Source: an uncultured Eubacterium sp. (GTDB lineage Bacteria; Bacillota; Clostridia; Lachnospirales; Lachnospiraceae). Taken from it: a DNA stretch of 45,204 nt. Positions 22,345-30,874 of this stretch are shown piece by piece. The DNA is taken from positions 1-45,204 of the forward strand of contig CAKRKO010000011.1 of the NCBI GenBank assembly GCA_934358495.1, written 5' to 3'. The first letter of the stretch is position 1. Every line of letters begins with the position of its first letter. The notes beneath the pieces were generated by a model, which saw only the letters and a list, made by a program, of their open reading frames with translations, was not told where the DNA came from and did not search any database. Made by a program: the position numbers and the translations under genes.

Positions 22345-23729
22345 TGGATATGTTAAAAAAAGTTCCTGTAAGAGAGCAGGATCCAAAGGTAAGAGCAACA
22401 AATTTTGAAGAAGTTTGTTATGGATATAATAAAGAAGAAGCAATGATGGAGGCACAGAGATGTTTCGGATGTAAAAATGCGAAATGTATCGAAGGCTGTC
22501 CGGTTTCTATCGACATCCCTGCATTTATTGGAAGAGTAAAAGTTGGAGAGATTGAGGAGGCTTACAAAATTCTTTCTCAGTATACATCTCTTCCTGCTAC
22601 TTGTGGACGTGTATGTCCGCAGGAGAACCAGTGTGAAGGAAAATGTATCCGCGGAATCAAAGGCGAGGCCGTTTCCATCGGTAAATTGGAGCGTTTTGTA
22701 GCAGATGCAGCTGCAAAATTCCATTATCGTCAGCAGGATCCGGCTCCGGCAAACGGACACAAGATCGCAATCGTAGGTTCTGGCCCTGCAGGTCTGGCCT
22801 GTGCAGGTGAGCTGGCAAGAATGGGATGCGATGTAACTATTTTTGAAGCATTACATGAGCCGGGCGGAGTACTTCGTTACGGTATTCCGGAATTCCGTCT
22901 TCCGAAAAAACGGATTGTTGCAAGAGAGATTGACAATGTAACAGATCTGGGTGTAAAAATTGAAACAAACGTAGTGATCGGCAAAGCAGTAACTGTTGAC
23001 CAGCTGATCGATGAGGAAGGTTTTGAGGCTGTATTTATCGGCTCCGGCGCAGGTCTTCCGAAATTCATGGGTATTGAGGGTGAGAACGCAAACGGCGTAT
23101 TTTCTGCAAATGAGTACCTGACAAGAAATAACCTGATGAGCGCATACAGAGAAGATTATGATACACCAATCCACGGCGGCAAGAAAGTAGCTGTTGTCGG
23201 TGGTGGTAACGTAGCAATGGATGCTGCAAGAACAGCACTTCGTCTCGGCGCAGAAGTTCATATTGTATACAGAAGAAGTGAGGCAGAGCTTCCGGCCCGT
23301 GTGGAAGAAGTTCATCACGCAAAAGAAGAAGGTATTATCTTTGATCTTCTGACAAACCCGGTTAAAATCCATGAGGATGAGAACGGATGGGTATCCGGTC
23401 TGGAATGTGTCCGCATGGAGCTTGGTGAGCCGGATGAGTCTGGCAGAAGACGTCCGCAGGTAATTCCGGATTCCAACTTCGTCCTGGATGTTGATACTGT
23501 TATCATGTCTCTGGGAACATCTCCAAATCCGTTGATTTCTTCAACAACAGAGGGTCTGGAAGTAAATAAATGGAAATGCATCGTAGCTGATGAGCAGAAC
23601 GGAAAGACAACAAAAGAAGGTGTCTATGCCGGTGGTGATGCAGTTACAGGTGCCGCTACTGTTATCCTTGCAATGGGTGCCGGAAAACATGCAGCACATG
23701 CAATCTATGATTATGTGACAAACAAATAA
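22344..23729 (+). CDS. nfnB: NfnB-type NADPH-binding flavoprotein (GltD-like, often called glutamate synthase (NADPH))
   Basis: A 461-residue iron-sulfur flavoprotein. The N-terminal ~110 residues hold two Cys clusters, CFGCKNAKCIEGCP and CGRVCPQENQCEGKC, for two [4Fe-4S] centres. A GSGPAGLACAGELAR FAD motif near residue 147 and a second Rossmann motif VVGGGNVAMDAARTA near residue 287 bind FAD and NADPH; GDAVTGAATVILAMGAGK closes the family signature. Fused to no large subunit and following nfnA with a 1-base overlap, it best fits the transhydrogenase NfnAB rather than glutamate synthase. It could supply NADPH to the SDR reductase of the upstream cluster. Confidence 0.88.
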   Translation: MDMLKKVPVREQDPKVRATNFEEVCYGYNKEEAMMEAQRCFGCKNAKCIEGCPVSIDIPAFIGRVKVGEIEEAYKILSQYTSLPATCGRVCPQENQCEGKCIRGIKGEAVSIGKLERFVADAAAKFHYRQQDPAPANGHKIAIVGSGPAGLACAGELARMGCDVTIFEALHEPGGVLRYGIPEFRLPKKRIVAREIDNVTDLGVKIETNVVIGKAVTVDQLIDEEGFEAVFIGSGAGLPKFMGIEGENANGVFSANEYLTRNNLMSAYREDYDTPIHGGKKVAVVGGGNVAMDAARTALRLGAEVHIVYRRSEAELPARVEEVHHAKEEGIIFDLLTNPVKIHEDENGWVSGLECVRMELGEPDESGRRRPQVIPDSNFVLDVDTVIMSLGTSPNPLISSTTEGLEVNKWKCIVADEQNGKTTKEGVYAGGDAVTGAATVILAMGAGKHAAHAIYDYVTNK

Positions 23730-23810
23730 GTCACAAACTATCCAAAGTAAGTTACACAGGCTGGAAAATTCCGCCTTGTTTGTAGCTATATAATATCCTA
23801 TCCTAATACA

Positions 23811-23837
23811 AAAAAAGCTGCGAAAGCAGCTTTTTTT
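23811..23837. terminator. Bidirectional terminator between nfnB and the hxlR gene
   Basis: AAAAAAGCTGC, GAAA loop, GCAGCTTTTTTT: a symmetrical hairpin serving both convergent genes. Confidence 0.9.
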
Positions 23838-23852
23838 GTATGTCTTCTTTTA

Positions 23853-24278
23853 TTATGCATCTTCAGCAGAAGGATGCTTTTTCATATATGTATCCATAAC
23901 GTCCTTCAACTGGTCGCGATATTTGAGTTCTGTATGTACCTTAAACGCATCCGGATCAATCGGGAGATTCAAATCGGTCAGTCTGCGGATACTCCAGATG
24001 TAAAGGATATCCAGAGCAGGGATCAAATCTTCGCCCAATGGAGTCAGGATATATTCGACTTTCAACGGGATCGTATTGTACTGAATTCTCTGAACAAGTC
24101 CGTCATGTGTCAGTTCTTTTAACTGCTGGCTTAATACTTTTTCACTGACGCCAAGCGTTTTTTTTGTCTCATTAAAACGTATTTTTCCATAATGATGAAT
24201 GTGGTGGAGAATGGTCATTTTCCATTTACCGGATATACAATTTGTAACAAAATGATAGGGGTTGACAGTTTGCTGCAT
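23853..24278 (-). CDS. HxlR-family transcriptional regulator
   Basis: A 141-residue winged-helix regulator of the HxlR (MarR-like) family: ISGKWKMTILHHIHHYGKIRFNE at residues 16-38, SEKVLSQQLKELTHDGLVQR recognition helix and wing, and the conserved VEYILTPLGEDLIPAL near residues 74-89. The N-terminal Cys (NCISGKW) is at the site of redox- or aldehyde-sensing Cys in relatives. It is divergent from the C_GCAxxG_C_C gene and may control it. GGAGG lies about 13 bases before the ATG, a rather long spacing. Confidence 0.88.
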   Translation of the reverse strand: MQQTVNPYHFVTNCISGKWKMTILHHIHHYGKIRFNETKKTLGVSEKVLSQQLKELTHDGLVQRIQYNTIPLKVEYILTPLGEDLIPALDILYIWSIRRLTDLNLPIDPDAFKVHTELKYRDQLKDVMDTYMKKHPSAEDA

Positions 24279-24500
24279 ATAATGTATTTCACCTCCGAAA
24301 TTTTTCTTTTTGTTAAAAAATTATTTTTATTTGGCTTAAAAAAGTAATTTAGTATCAAAAGGGTAACCATAGTGTACCAGTTTCCTGAAGAAAATTCAAT
24401 GGATTCATAAAAAAAATCATAAAAAGAGTATAAAATATGTTATACTTTTGCAATAAAAATGATTCTAAAGGTATATTAATTAAAGTACAGGAGGATACAA

Positions 24501-24920
24501 ATGAAAACAATCGAAGAACGTGTGGCAGAAATCAAGGAAAAACATGGAAAAGGATATAATTGTGCACAGGTTGTACTTTGTGCCTATGCAGATGAACTTG
24601 GAATGGATGAAGAGACACTGTTTCGCATATCAGAAGGATTCGGAGCCGGTATGGGTGGCATGATGGAAACCTGCGGTGCAGTGACAGCCATGTTTATGGC
24701 ACTTGGTCTGGCAAACAGTTCCGGTGATCTGCAAGCATGTGATACAAAAGCGCAGACAATGGGAAAGGTGCGTGAACTGGCAGCAAAGTTTAAGGAGAAA
24801 AATGGGTCAATTGTCTGTCGTGAACTGAAAGGTATTGATACAGGAAAGGTTCTTCGCAGTTGTGATGGATGTATTGAGGATGGCATTCGCATTCTGGGGG
24901 AATATCTTCTGAACGATTAA
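24501..24920 (+). CDS. C_GCAxxG_C_C family redox-type protein
   Basis: A 139-residue protein with the family's Cys pattern: NCAQVVLCAYADE, FGAGMGGMMETCGAVTAMFM, IVCRELKG and SCDGCIEDG. These Cys residues probably bind a cluster or haem-like cofactor or take part in redox; the biochemical role is not known. CAGGAGG is eight bases upstream. It is divergent from the HxlR regulator across a 222-base AT-rich intergenic region in which I see no sure promoter, and it ends in one of the AGGC-loop hairpins. Confidence 0.88.
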   Translation: MKTIEERVAEIKEKHGKGYNCAQVVLCAYADELGMDEETLFRISEGFGAGMGGMMETCGAVTAMFMALGLANSSGDLQACDTKAQTMGKVRELAAKFKEKNGSIVCRELKGIDTGKVLRSCDGCIEDGIRILGEYLLND

Positions 24921-24942
24921 TTGCTGAGTGGTAAAACGGACG

Positions 24943-25006
24943 AAAAAAGAGAGAAAAAGTATCTTGCAGGCTAAGACGCCTTGCCGGATATTTTTTCTCT
25001 CTTTTT
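24943..25006 (+). terminator. Terminator with conserved AGGC-TAAGAC-GCCT apex, copy A
   Basis: Arms AAAAAAGAGAGAAAAA / TTTTTTCTCTCTTTTT enclose GCAGGCTAAGACGCCTTG (24966-24983), where AGGC pairs with GCCT around a TAAGAC loop. The same 18 bases occur at 34042-34059 within arms of different sequence. Confidence 0.85.
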
Positions 25007-25040
25007 CTGTGTGCTGAAAAGTGGAGAAGTATTTTAATGG

Positions 25041-25068
25041 TATAAATCGGAAATATGCCGCATATGCA
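25041..25068 (+). promoter_or_regulatory. Possible SigE promoter of spoIVA
   Basis: TATAAA and CATATGCA separated by 14 bases loosely resemble a sigma-E promoter, which drives spoIVA in Bacillus. The match is weak. Confidence 0.3.
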
Positions 25069-25095
25069 TAAGCAGAAGAGGAGAGGATGAATGCT

Positions 25096-26568
25096 ATGAC
25101 AAATACGAATATTTATCAGAATATTACGGCCAGAACCGGTGGAGATATCTACCTTGGTGTGGTTGGACCGGTGCGTACCGGAAAGTCGACGTTTATCAAA
25201 CGTTTCATGGATGTGATGGTATTGCCACAGATGGAAGATTCTGCGGCAAAAAAGCGGACGGTGGATGAACTGCCCCAGTCAGCACAGGGAAAAACGATTA
25301 TGACGACGGAGCCGAAGTTTATTCCCCGGGAGGCGGCGACGATTCAGTTTGATGATGAGATTTCAGCGAATCTGAAGCTGATTGACTGTGTGGGTTATCT
25401 GATTGACGGAGTAAACGGTCATATGGAAGAAGGAAGCGAGCGGATGGTGAAGACGCCCTGGTTTGACCATGAGATTCCTTTTGCAAAAGCAGCACAGATC
25501 GGAACCGAAAAGGTGATACGGGAGCATGCCACCATTGGAATTCTTGTGACAACAGATGGCAGTTTTACGGAAATCCCGAGAGAAAATTATGTTCCGGCGG
25601 AGGAGCGCACAGTTCAGGAACTGAAAAAAATAGGAAAACCTTTTGTGGTTTTGCTGAATACACCGCGGCCGCACAGCGGTGAGTCGCAGCGACTTTCAAA
25701 AGAGTTACAGGAAAAATATGGTGTTTCGGTGCTTCCGGTCAATTGTGAACAGCTGAAACAGGAAGATATCTGTAAAATTTTGCAGGAAGCATTGTATGAG
25801 TTCCCTGTGACGGAACTGGATTTTTATCTGCCGAAGTGGGTGGAAATACTGCCAGTTTCTCATAAAATCAAGGAGGCGGTGATTGAAGAAGCAGGAAGGA
25901 TTCTGAAGCAGGCGGAACAGATGAAAGATATTGCAGGTGTAACTTTTTTGCCGGAGCGGGAGGAGATTGCCTTCATTCGGCTGGAAGTGACGGATCTGGC
26001 AAACGGAACCGTAAAAATCTGTTTTGGTGTGGACGACAGTTATTATTATGAAAATATCAGTGAACTGGCGGGGGTTCCGATTCATGGGGAATATGAGTTG
26101 ATCTCGCTGATCAGGGAACTGTCGAAGAAAAAAGATTCCTATGAGCAGGTGGCAGAAGCAATGGATAGCGTGCAGCGTACCGGGTATGGTGTCGTGTCAC
26201 CGTCCATGGAGCAAATTTCCGTGGAAGAACCGGAATTGATCCGGCATGGTGGTCAGTATGGTGTGCGTCTGAAAGCATCTTCACCGTCTATACATATGAT
26301 TCGGACCAATATCGAGACAGAGATTGCACCAATCATTGGCAGCGAGGAACAGGCAAAGGATCTGGTGTCTTATATTAAAGAAAATGAGAATACATCAGAG
26401 GGCTTGTGGAAGACAAATATTTTTGGAAAATCATTGGGAGAACTGGTGGAAGATGGCATCCGAAGGAAAATTACGATGATGGATGAAGAAAGTCAGCAGA
26501 AATTGCAGGATACAATGAAAAAGATTGTTAATGACAACAATGGTGGACTCGTATGTATTATACTGTAG
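25096..26568 (+). CDS. spoIVA: Stage IV sporulation protein A (spore coat morphogenetic ATPase)
   Basis: A 490-residue mother-cell protein that polymerises on the forespore surface to form the coat basement layer, driven by ATP hydrolysis. The N-terminus ITARTGGDIYLGVVGPVRT contains Walker A GPVRTGKST at residues 24-32; FIKRFMDVMVLP follows, and the central ATPase and C-terminal assembly domains are collinear with the Bacillus protein (NNNGGLVCIIL at the very end). The start at 25096 is nine bases after AGGAGAGG and aligns exactly with the family N-terminus; the ATG at 25087 abuts that site. Confidence 0.96.
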   Translation: MTNTNIYQNITARTGGDIYLGVVGPVRTGKSTFIKRFMDVMVLPQMEDSAAKKRTVDELPQSAQGKTIMTTEPKFIPREAATIQFDDEISANLKLIDCVGYLIDGVNGHMEEGSERMVKTPWFDHEIPFAKAAQIGTEKVIREHATIGILVTTDGSFTEIPRENYVPAEERTVQELKKIGKPFVVLLNTPRPHSGESQRLSKELQEKYGVSVLPVNCEQLKQEDICKILQEALYEFPVTELDFYLPKWVEILPVSHKIKEAVIEEAGRILKQAEQMKDIAGVTFLPEREEIAFIRLEVTDLANGTVKICFGVDDSYYYENISELAGVPIHGEYELISLIRELSKKKDSYEQVAEAMDSVQRTGYGVVSPSMEQISVEEPELIRHGGQYGVRLKASSPSIHMIRTNIETEIAPIIGSEEQAKDLVSYIKENENTSEGLWKTNIFGKSLGELVEDGIRRKITMMDEESQQKLQDTMKKIVNDNNGGLVCIIL

Positions 26569-26589
26569 ATTCAGAAGAAATATTATGAC

Positions 26590-26650
26590 AAAGTCCGACA
26601 GAAATATCACACAAGGCGTTTTAGCCTGTGGGATATTTCTGTCGGACTTT
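26590..26650 (+). terminator. Terminator-like hairpin with conserved apex in opposite orientation, copy B
   Basis: Perfect 19-bp arms (AAAGTCCGACAGAAATATC, 26590-26608, and 26632-26650) enclose CACAAGGCGTTTTAGCCTGTG. The apex AGGC-GTTTTA-GCCT is the reverse complement of the AGGC-TAAAAC-GCCT form. The plus-strand T-run is short, so it may act in either direction. Confidence 0.8.
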
Positions 26651-26786
26651 CATATTAATATAGATTTAGGTGTCAGAAAATGCCCATAGACTTGTTCCTT
26701 TTCAGTTTTTGTGGTATTATAATTTACTATCTATGTGAAAAGTATAACGATTCAGCATAAAACAACGAATAAAGGAGAAGGTTGGC

Positions 26787-27623
26787 ATGAGTGAGGTATA
26801 TGACAAATTACTGAGATGTTATCATAGCGTGAGAGAAAAAATATTCTTTGAACCGCAGGTGGCACTGATTCTTGGTTCCGGCCTGGGAGATTATGCAGAC
26901 AATATTCAGGTAGAGGCTACGTTGGATTATCATGAAATCGAAGGATTCCCTGTTTCGACTGTGCTGGGGCATAAAGGGCGTTTTGTGTTTGGATACATTC
27001 AGGATGTTCCGGTGGTGATCATGCAGGGACGGGTGCATTTTTATGAAGGATATGACATGCATGACGTGGTGCTTCCGACGAGACTGATGGGAATGCTTGG
27101 TGCAAAAGTATTATTTCTGACCAATGCTGCAGGAGGAATGCAGGATGGCATGCATGCGGGAGATTTCATGCTCATTACCGGTCAGATTTCAAGTTTTGTG
27201 CCGTCACCACTGATCGGACCAAATATTGAAGAACTCGGAACCCGTTTTCCGGATATGAGTGAGATTTATAAAAAGGATCTGCAGGAGATTATCCGGAATA
27301 CGGCAAAGAACTGTGGGATTTCGTTAAAAGAAGGTGTGTATGTGCAGACAACCGGACCGAATTATGAGACTCCGGAGGAGATTTGCATGTATAAAATGCT
27401 TGGCGCAGATGCAGTAGGCATGAGTACGGCATGTGAAGCAATGGCAGCAAGTCATATGGGAATGCGCGTTTGCGGTATTTCCTGTATTTCCAACTTGGCG
27501 GCAGGTATTTCAAAGAATCCGCTGACACATGCAGAGATCCAGGAGACAGCGGATCGGGTAGCACCGCTGTTTCAGCAGCTGATCACAGAATCTGTAGTAA
27601 ATATTGCAAAAAATATAGAATAA
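26787..27623 (+). CDS. punA: Purine nucleoside phosphorylase, class I
   Basis: A 278-residue trimeric-type phosphorylase that cleaves purine nucleosides with phosphate to base and ribose-1-phosphate. Motifs: LILGSGLGDYAD near residue 29, VIMQGRVHFYEGYDMHDV near residue 80 (phosphate site), LTNAAGGMQDGMHAGDFML, and GMSTACEAMAASHMGMRVCGISCISN around residues 205-235. A TATAAT box at 26718-26723 probably drives it. It heads a tight run with the amidohydrolase (27 bases apart), rnhA and the ClC gene. Confidence 0.94.
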   Translation: MSEVYDKLLRCYHSVREKIFFEPQVALILGSGLGDYADNIQVEATLDYHEIEGFPVSTVLGHKGRFVFGYIQDVPVVIMQGRVHFYEGYDMHDVVLPTRLMGMLGAKVLFLTNAAGGMQDGMHAGDFMLITGQISSFVPSPLIGPNIEELGTRFPDMSEIYKKDLQEIIRNTAKNCGISLKEGVYVQTTGPNYETPEEICMYKMLGADAVGMSTACEAMAASHMGMRVCGISCISNLAAGISKNPLTHAEIQETADRVAPLFQQLITESVVNIAKNIE

Positions 27624-27650
27624 TAGATACGAGATAAGAAAGGAAAGAAT

Positions 27651-28958
27651 ATGAACATTCGTTTTTATAATGCCAAAATTCTGACTTTAAATGAGCAGGA
27701 GCAGTTTGAAATCATCCATGGAGAACTCTGGGTAAATGGAGATTCTATTTGTTATGTTGGAGAAAGCAAAAATCCGGCAGAAATCTGTGCAGAACTGAAA
27801 CTGGAACTGCCGAAATGGGAACGCGAGATGGATGTAAAAGGCAATCTGCTGATGCCTGGATTTAAAAACGCCCATGCGCATACTTATATGACATTTTTAC
27901 GTTCTTATGCGGACGATCTTCCGCTGCAGGAGTGGTTATATCAGATGTGTTTTCCAAAGGAGGACAAGCTGGATACCGAAAATATCCGTCCGTTGGAAGT
28001 GCTTGGTATCATGGAATATCTGACCAGTGGTATTACCACAAGTTTTGATATGTGCTATTTTCCACCGGTGTATGCACAGGTGGCAGCACAGTGTGGGTTC
28101 CGTGCCGTTCAGGTGTCCGGTGTCAATAGCTTTGGCGGAAGCGCGGCAGTTGTTGAGGAAAACTATCTGAAAGTCAATGAGACCAGTGATCTGACGTCTT
28201 TCATGATCGGCTTTCATGCGGAATACACCACAAAAATGGATCTGATGAAAGAAATTGCGGATCTGGCCCATAAATACAAATCTCCGGTATTTTTACACAA
28301 TTCTGAGACACAGAATGAGGTAAAAGAGTGTCTGGAACGTTATGGAAAGACACCGACACAGCTGACAGAAGAACTTGGCATGTATGAATACGGCGGCGGC
28401 GGATACCATTGTGTATACTTTGATGACAAAGATTTTGAAATCTTTAAGAAACGTCAGCTTACTGCAGTTACCTGCCCGGCTTCCAACCTGAAACTGGCAA
28501 GCGGAATTGCACCGTTAAAACGGTTTGTAGAAGAAGGAATTCCGGTGGCTATTGGTACAGATGGACCGGCAAGCAACAACAGTCTGGATATGTTTAAGGA
28601 AATGTTTCTTACCAGTGCACTTGCAAAGGTGCGTGAGATGGATGCAGAGTGTATCAGTGCGGACAAGATTTTATATATGGCAACTACGGGAGGAGCTCAT
28701 GCTATGGGTCTGGATAACTGCGACCGTCTGGCAGCAGGCAAGAAAGCAGATTTGATCCTGATCGACCTGCAGCAGCCGAACATGCAGCCGCAGAACAATA
28801 TCGTAAAAAACCTTGTATACAGCGGAAGCAAACAGAACGTGAAACTGACCATGGTAAACGGAAAAATCCTGTATGAAGATCAGAAATTCTCCATCGGATT
28901 TGAGCCGACAGACATTTATAAGGAAGCGAACCGTATTATTCGTTCTATGGAAGGATAA
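27651..28958 (+). CDS. Amidohydrolase, SAH/MTA or related nucleoside deaminase family
   Basis: A 435-residue metal-dependent amidohydrolase. The metal-binding HxH is in MPGFKNAHAHTYMTFLRSYADDLPLQEWL; further ligands are in IGFHAEYT, LHNSETQNE and IGTDGPASNNSLDMF. This arrangement is that of S-adenosylhomocysteine/5'-methylthioadenosine deaminases and guanine/chlorohydrolase relatives. Position directly after a purine nucleoside phosphorylase supports a role in deaminating an adenosine-like compound in purine salvage. Exact substrate unknown. AAAGGAAAG precedes the ATG. Confidence 0.88.
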   Translation: MNIRFYNAKILTLNEQEQFEIIHGELWVNGDSICYVGESKNPAEICAELKLELPKWEREMDVKGNLLMPGFKNAHAHTYMTFLRSYADDLPLQEWLYQMCFPKEDKLDTENIRPLEVLGIMEYLTSGITTSFDMCYFPPVYAQVAAQCGFRAVQVSGVNSFGGSAAVVEENYLKVNETSDLTSFMIGFHAEYTTKMDLMKEIADLAHKYKSPVFLHNSETQNEVKECLERYGKTPTQLTEELGMYEYGGGGYHCVYFDDKDFEIFKKRQLTAVTCPASNLKLASGIAPLKRFVEEGIPVAIGTDGPASNNSLDMFKEMFLTSALAKVREMDAECISADKILYMATTGGAHAMGLDNCDRLAAGKKADLILIDLQQPNMQPQNNIVKNLVYSGSKQNVKLTMVNGKILYEDQKFSIGFEPTDIYKEANRIIRSMEG

Positions 28959-28963
28959 GAGTT

Positions 28964-29440
28964 ATGAAAGTAACATTATATACCGATGGTGCTGCCCGGG
29001 GAAATCCGGACGGCCCGGGTGGATACGGCGCAGTTTTACAGTTTATTGATTCCACAGGTAAACTGCATGAACGCGAATTAAGCGCCGGATATCGTAAGAC
29101 GACAAATAACCGCATGGAACTGATGGCAGCCATTGTGGGGCTGGAAGCATTGGTAAAACCGTGTCAGGTGGAATTATATTCCGATTCCAAATATCTGACA
29201 GATGCGTTTAATCAGCACTGGATCGATGGATGGCTGAAACGCGGATGGAAGAAATCGGACAAATCTCCGGTAAAAAATAAAGATTTATGGAGCAGACTGC
29301 TGGCGGCGATGGAACCGCATCAGGTGACGTTTCACTGGGTGAAAGGCCATGACGGTCATCCGGAGAATGAACGCTGTGACCGGCTGGCAACCACAGCAGC
29401 GGATGGAAGTAATCTGCTGGAGGATGAGATTACAGAATGA
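28964..29440 (+). CDS. rnhA: Ribonuclease HI
   Basis: A 158-residue RNase HI that degrades the RNA strand of RNA-DNA hybrids. The catalytic residues are Asp8 (LYTDGAARGNP), Glu52 (NNRMELMA), Asp74 (YSDSKYL) and the Asp in NERCDRLAT, and the basic handle region WLKRGWKKSDKSPVKN is present. The start is five bases after the amidohydrolase stop, and the end overlaps the ClC gene by four bases (ATGA). Confidence 0.95.
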   Translation: MKVTLYTDGAARGNPDGPGGYGAVLQFIDSTGKLHERELSAGYRKTTNNRMELMAAIVGLEALVKPCQVELYSDSKYLTDAFNQHWIDGWLKRGWKKSDKSPVKNKDLWSRLLAAMEPHQVTFHWVKGHDGHPENERCDRLATTAADGSNLLEDEITE

Positions 29441-30744
29441 AAGAACAAATGAGTAACAGAACTCTGTTTTTGTATTTTACATCATTGACAGGTGCTGTGA
29501 TCGCTGGGATCGTGTGGTTATATCTGAAAGTGGCAAATGTAGGGATTACGGTCATCTGGGAAATGGTTCCGGCTTATATAGATTCGAAATATTATACGGT
29601 TCTCATGTGCCTGGGAGGCGGTGTACTCATCGGATTGTTCCACCGGGTATATGGCCCATATCCGGAGCGGATGGCAGATTCTGTTAAGCGGGTAAAAGAT
29701 ACGGGTACATATCCTTACCGGAAACTTCCGATGATTGTTTCAGCATCATTTTTATCTCTGTTTTTTGGCGGAGCTGTCGGACCGGAATCCGGTCTGGTCA
29801 GTCTTTTGCTTGGTCTTTGCTGCTGGGCAATGGATCAGTTTGGGCTGGCACGCTGGAAGATGGAGACGCTGATCGCCGGAAATCCATATATCAGAAAGAA
29901 AGAATTGTTCCGGGTGATGGCAGCCGGGCTGTTTCTTCCGCCGGATCAGATTGTATACGACAAAGGGAAGATCAGCTGGAAACGGAAAGAGCAGATTGCA
30001 TCCGGTATTACGGCCGGACTGGCCGGACTGGCAGTATATGAACTGCTGAATTTCTGCTTTGGCAGATGCCTGGCGGTACCTCACCTGCATGGTGGTGTAC
30101 TGATCCTGCGAGACAAAGTGGCAGTTATTTTGCTGATGATTGTCGGAATTGCAGCCGGCTATCTGTATCTGATCTTTCAGAAGGCCAGCAGCTGGTTTTT
30201 CGGAAAACTGAGAGAAAAAAATCTGGCAGTGTTGAATGCCGTACTTGGTGGACTGGTGTTGGGACTGATCGGTTCTGCATTACCGATGACCATGTTTTCC
30301 GGTGGAAATAATATTCAGGCTATGCAGTATGAATATTTGAAATATACACCTTATCTGTTGATCGTGATCGGTGTGGTAAAATTGTTTCTGACCAATGTCT
30401 GCATTGAATCCGGATGGCGTGGCGGACATTTTTTCCCGATGATTTTCAGTGGATTGAGCATCGGATATGGATTTGCGGCAATTCTGCATATCAATGAGAT
30501 CGTCAGTGTGGTGCTGGTGACAGGAGCATTACTTGGCACGGTTTTGCAGCAGCCGTTAGGGGCGCTTGCATTGTCGCTTGTCTTTTTCCCGGTCAAAGAT
30601 ATCGGCTGGATGCTGCTGGCATCCACGGTAGGTGGCTGTGTGCCGGTTCCGGTGGCACTTCGGTCAGATCCGGAGAAAAAAAGCTTTGTGTCTAATATGA
30701 TACAGATGAAAAAACAGAAAAAATTTCTTCCAAATAAAGGATAG
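29437..30744 (+). CDS. ClC-family chloride channel/transporter
   Basis: A 435-residue membrane protein with about ten hydrophobic segments, belonging to the voltage-gated chloride channel family. GGAVGPESGLVSLLLG near residue 110 corresponds to the G(K/R)EGP motif with the gating Glu, and ESGWRGGHFFPMIFSGLSIGYG near residue 325 to the GxFxP motif. No C-terminal CBS domains. The first GSGIP motif is not obvious, so this is a divergent member; ion specificity (chloride or fluoride) cannot be told. It is translationally coupled to rnhA. Confidence 0.85.
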   Translation: MKEQMSNRTLFLYFTSLTGAVIAGIVWLYLKVANVGITVIWEMVPAYIDSKYYTVLMCLGGGVLIGLFHRVYGPYPERMADSVKRVKDTGTYPYRKLPMIVSASFLSLFFGGAVGPESGLVSLLLGLCCWAMDQFGLARWKMETLIAGNPYIRKKELFRVMAAGLFLPPDQIVYDKGKISWKRKEQIASGITAGLAGLAVYELLNFCFGRCLAVPHLHGGVLILRDKVAVILLMIVGIAAGYLYLIFQKASSWFFGKLREKNLAVLNAVLGGLVLGLIGSALPMTMFSGGNNIQAMQYEYLKYTPYLLIVIGVVKLFLTNVCIESGWRGGHFFPMIFSGLSIGYGFAAILHINEIVSVVLVTGALLGTVLQQPLGALALSLVFFPVKDIGWMLLASTVGGCVPVPVALRSDPEKKSFVSNMIQMKKQKKFLPNKG

Positions 30745-30755
30745 GCAGGAATGCA

Positions 30756-30783
30756 TTGCTTTACAAGGAAGAAATGCTATGCT
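30756..30783 (+). promoter_or_regulatory. Promoter for alaS
   Basis: TTGCTT, a 16-base spacer and TATGCT, about 90 bases before the GTG start. No T-box was recognised in this leader. Confidence 0.45.
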
Positions 30784-30874
30784 ATTATTGTAAGAGTGTG
30801 TAATCGTTGTGTTTTCAGCGATCGCAAGAGTGAATTTGATATTCATAATAACATATAGATGGAGGAACACGAGA

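Noticed and set aside
22344..23729. Glutamate synthase small subunit
   Set aside because: No large glutamate synthase subunit is adjacent, and the overlapping nfnA gene indicates the transhydrogenase complex.
12500..23800. Genomic island carrying the aromatic cluster
   Set aside because: Codon use looks like that of the neighbours, and no integrase, attachment repeats or tRNA edge was found. The repeats at 18.4-18.9 kb do not bracket the cluster.
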